A stretch of DNA of 7,308 nt. Origin: Cyanobacteria bacterium UBA8803. GTDB taxonomy: Bacteria > Cyanobacteriota > Cyanobacteriia > Cyanobacteriales > Coleofasciculaceae. This document shows positions 5,897 to 7,308 of this stretch, in pieces. The stretch spans positions 9,383 to 16,690 of the forward strand of contig DNXU01000618.1 of assembly GCA_003505715.1 (NCBI GenBank). Direction: 5' to 3'. Position 1 is the stretch's first letter. Each line of letters opens with the position of its first letter. The translations under genes and the position numbers were made by a program. The notes beneath the pieces were generated by a model. It was not told the origin of the DNA. It saw only the letters and a list, made by a program, of their open reading frames with translations, and made no database searches.

Positions 5897-7032
5897 CTAT
5901 GATAAACTGCGCTACCTACTCCAAAATCTCTCATCCATTCAGCCAAATCATCCCTCTTCTTTCCTAGCTCATCTAGTAAGAAAGATTGAGTTCCGCTATT
6001 ATCTTTCTTGCTCATTAGAATTATAGAAACATCAGAATTTATATCAGCTAAGCTAAAACAATCAAGTAGTTGAGAACTGTGAGTTGTAATAATTACTTGT
6101 GTCCTCTTGGATAATTGCTTAATTGCCGATGCAACCTCTCTTAAAATTCCGGGGTGAAGATTTCGCTCAGGTTCTTCAATACCAATTAGTGGAGGCAGTT
6201 CTGTTTCATTAAGTAATATATAGTAAGCTATGATTCTGAGAGTGCCATCTGACATACTTTCTAATGGCACCTCAAGACCATCTTTTTCCAGTGCCTCAAT
6301 CGTTTTTTCTCCTTCCTTTTGCGCCAATTTTAAGCTGATACCTATACAGTCAGATAGGGCTTGATTAACTTTTTTAAACTTCTCGGAATCATTCTCAGCC
6401 CAATACTCTAGAACCTCTTGAATTTCACTACCGCTGGCATTGAGACTGGGATTTTTTTCTGTTTTAATAATCCTGTTCCCAATTAAAACTCTATTAGAAC
6501 GTCTCATCATGTCTGGATCTAAATCATAAAATTCCCAGTTTCCAATAAATTCCGCCAGTTTTGAAGTTACTGGTTTTTTGCCGAAATCGCCAGCAGTTTT
6601 TAATGCTAAATTTCCTGCTTTAGATTTATATGTTTGAGTATTGCCGCCATTTTCATCACGTACTTTTCCTTGACCATTTATAATATCAATAACTTTTGTT
6701 TTCCCAACTAAAAGTTTCTCTCTGGAAACAAATGTAATTTTTGAGTCTGCTGATATAGAGACCTGATATTCTGCTTCTTTTTTTGATTCTTTTACAGCAA
6801 TAGTAAATTGGATATCTTCATTAGCCCCAATTCTTAAAAAGCTTGGTAATAATTCCGCTGGTGGAGGTGAGCCAGCTTCTAACATAGTACTGAGAAAAGC
6901 TAATGCTTTTAGGCAATTTGATTTGCCGCTAGAGTTAGATCCTACTAGGATGGTTAAATCCCTTAAGTTTAACTTAACATCACCTAGGCTCTTAAAATTT
7001 TTGATATTAGCTGATATAAGTTGAAAACTCAT
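5857..7032 (-). CDS. AAA/ABC-type ATPase (predicted AAA_21, COG4637-like)
   Basis: 391 residues from ATG at 7032, with a weak AGG seven bases upstream. Order of motifs: N-terminal strand FQLISANIKNFKSLGDV, Walker A GSNSSGKSN (31-39), a variable insert (~80-250), an ABC-signature-like ESMSDGTLR (258-266), Walker B LIGIEEPERNLHP (282-294) with Glu286/Glu287, and the switch histidine in TTHSSQLLD (His318). The C-terminus WMRDFGVGSAVYHSHLLQEI matches the normal end of the family, so the ATPase core is complete; the last few residues (LIVKNI) may be scar sequence. There is no TOPRIM domain, so it is not a full OLD nuclease. Such ATPases are often paired with a downstream effector in defence or toxin-like loci, and here only a remnant follows. 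The gene is more AT-rich than its neighbours and has no HIP1 site, suggesting horizontal acquisition. Biological role unknown. Confidence 0.9.
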   Translation of the reverse strand: MSFQLISANIKNFKSLGDVKLNLRDLTILVGSNSSGKSNCLKALAFLSTMLEAGSPPPAELLPSFLRIGANEDIQFTIAVKESKKEAEYQVSISADSKITFVSREKLLVGKTKVIDIINGQGKVRDENGGNTQTYKSKAGNLALKTAGDFGKKPVTSKLAEFIGNWEFYDLDPDMMRRSNRVLIGNRIIKTEKNPSLNASGSEIQEVLEYWAENDSEKFKKVNQALSDCIGISLKLAQKEGEKTIEALEKDGLEVPLESMSDGTLRIIAYYILLNETELPPLIGIEEPERNLHPGILREVASAIKQLSKRTQVIITTHSSQLLDCFSLADINSDVSIILMSKKDNSGTQSFLLDELGKKRDDLAEWMRDFGVGSAVYHSHLLQEILIVKNI

Positions 7033-7135
7033 ATATTTACCTAAGTTAGGGTGTAATTTAATCTTTTCTCAATGGGTGAGTAGCAGCAATAACACACAAA
7101 AATTTTATCATACTCAGCTGAATCAACCGACTTGA

Positions 7136-7270
7136 ACCGTTCAACTCGACTTTACTGAAGCCTTAGAGGCGTTTCGCACAGCGATGTCTTTCCGTTTTAT
7201 CGAGTGGCTGAACCATAATCGGGACGCATTCTTCACTTACAAAGCTGCTTTGGGCTTTGTGTGGGCTTGA
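7136..7270 (+). pseudogene. Transposase C-terminal remnant
   Basis: A plus-strand frame is open from a TGA at 7133-7135 to TGA at 7268-7270 and reads ...DFTEALEAFRTAMSF, RFIEWLNHNRDAFFTYKA, ALGFVWA. I recognise the E-A-L-x-A-x-R-T-A...F-R-F-I-x-W-L...A-x-L-G-x-x-W-A ending from transposases common in filamentous cyanobacteria (IS701/IS4-like), but cannot name the family with certainty. Only ~44 codons remain and the 5' part is missing, so it is a dead fragment. Sequence after the stop (7271-7308) may contain the element's right end; no inverted repeat mate is visible. Confidence 0.45.
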
Positions 7271-7308
7271 AATCTGTCTAAGTCCCCTGAGATCTTGCAC
7301 CAATGTCA

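Noticed and set aside
5857..5899. Programmed -1 frameshift joining the ATPase to the downstream open frame
   Set aside because: The frames have the right relation, but no X-XXY-YYZ slippery heptamer occurs between the TAG at 5899 and the ATPase stop, and the ATPase already ends where its family normally ends.
7100..7308. Minus-strand frame reading VKNASRLWFSHSIKRKD
   Set aside because: It is the antisense of the better-supported transposase tail and has no start or independent support.

Overview
The window looks like chromosomal DNA of a filamentous, surface-adhesin-rich cyanobacterium. The main clue is the octamer GCGATCGC (HIP1), present at about 7, 178, 2361, 2387, 3071, 4734, 5071 and 5638. 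The protein types fit too: a haemagglutinin-type two-partner-secretion exoprotein, a cyanobacterial AhpC/TSA-like protein and a membrane-anchored alpha/beta hydrolase. The species cannot be named from this sequence. Every substantial gene lies on the minus strand; only a transposase remnant near the right edge is on plus.

Layout, left to right. (1) 1-3065, minus: one uninterrupted reading frame of at least 1021 codons, running off the left edge. Its first ~248 residues are a family 2 glycosyltransferase. A ~70-residue linker with signal-peptide-like segments follows, then a haemagglutination-activity (TPS) domain, a beta-helix-like stretch and Gly/Ser/Asn-rich tandem repeats. I checked the frame codon by codon from 3065 to the edge and found no stop. 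(2) 3066-3470: non-coding, with one copy of a 60-bp dispersed repeat. (3) 3471-4625, minus: alpha/beta hydrolase with three N-terminal membrane helices. A second, 82% identical copy of the 60-bp repeat sits just upstream. (4) 4762-5535, minus: AhpC/TSA_2-like thioredoxin-fold protein without the expected active-site cysteine. It is preceded by and overlaps (ATGA) an 18-residue reading frame that resembles the start of a Phd-type antitoxin. (5) 5651-7308: an AT-rich segment without HIP1 sites. It carries an AAA/ABC-type ATPase (5857-7032, minus), a start-less reading frame fused to its 3' end, and a plus-strand transposase tail at the right. This segment looks like an acquired and partly decayed islet.

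The genes do not form an obvious single pathway. The two points most worth attention are the in-frame glycosyltransferase-exoprotein fusion, which has a candidate internal translation start, and the ATPase locus, whose probable partner gene seems to survive only as a C-terminal remnant. No tRNA, rRNA, CRISPR array or convincing intrinsic terminator was seen.
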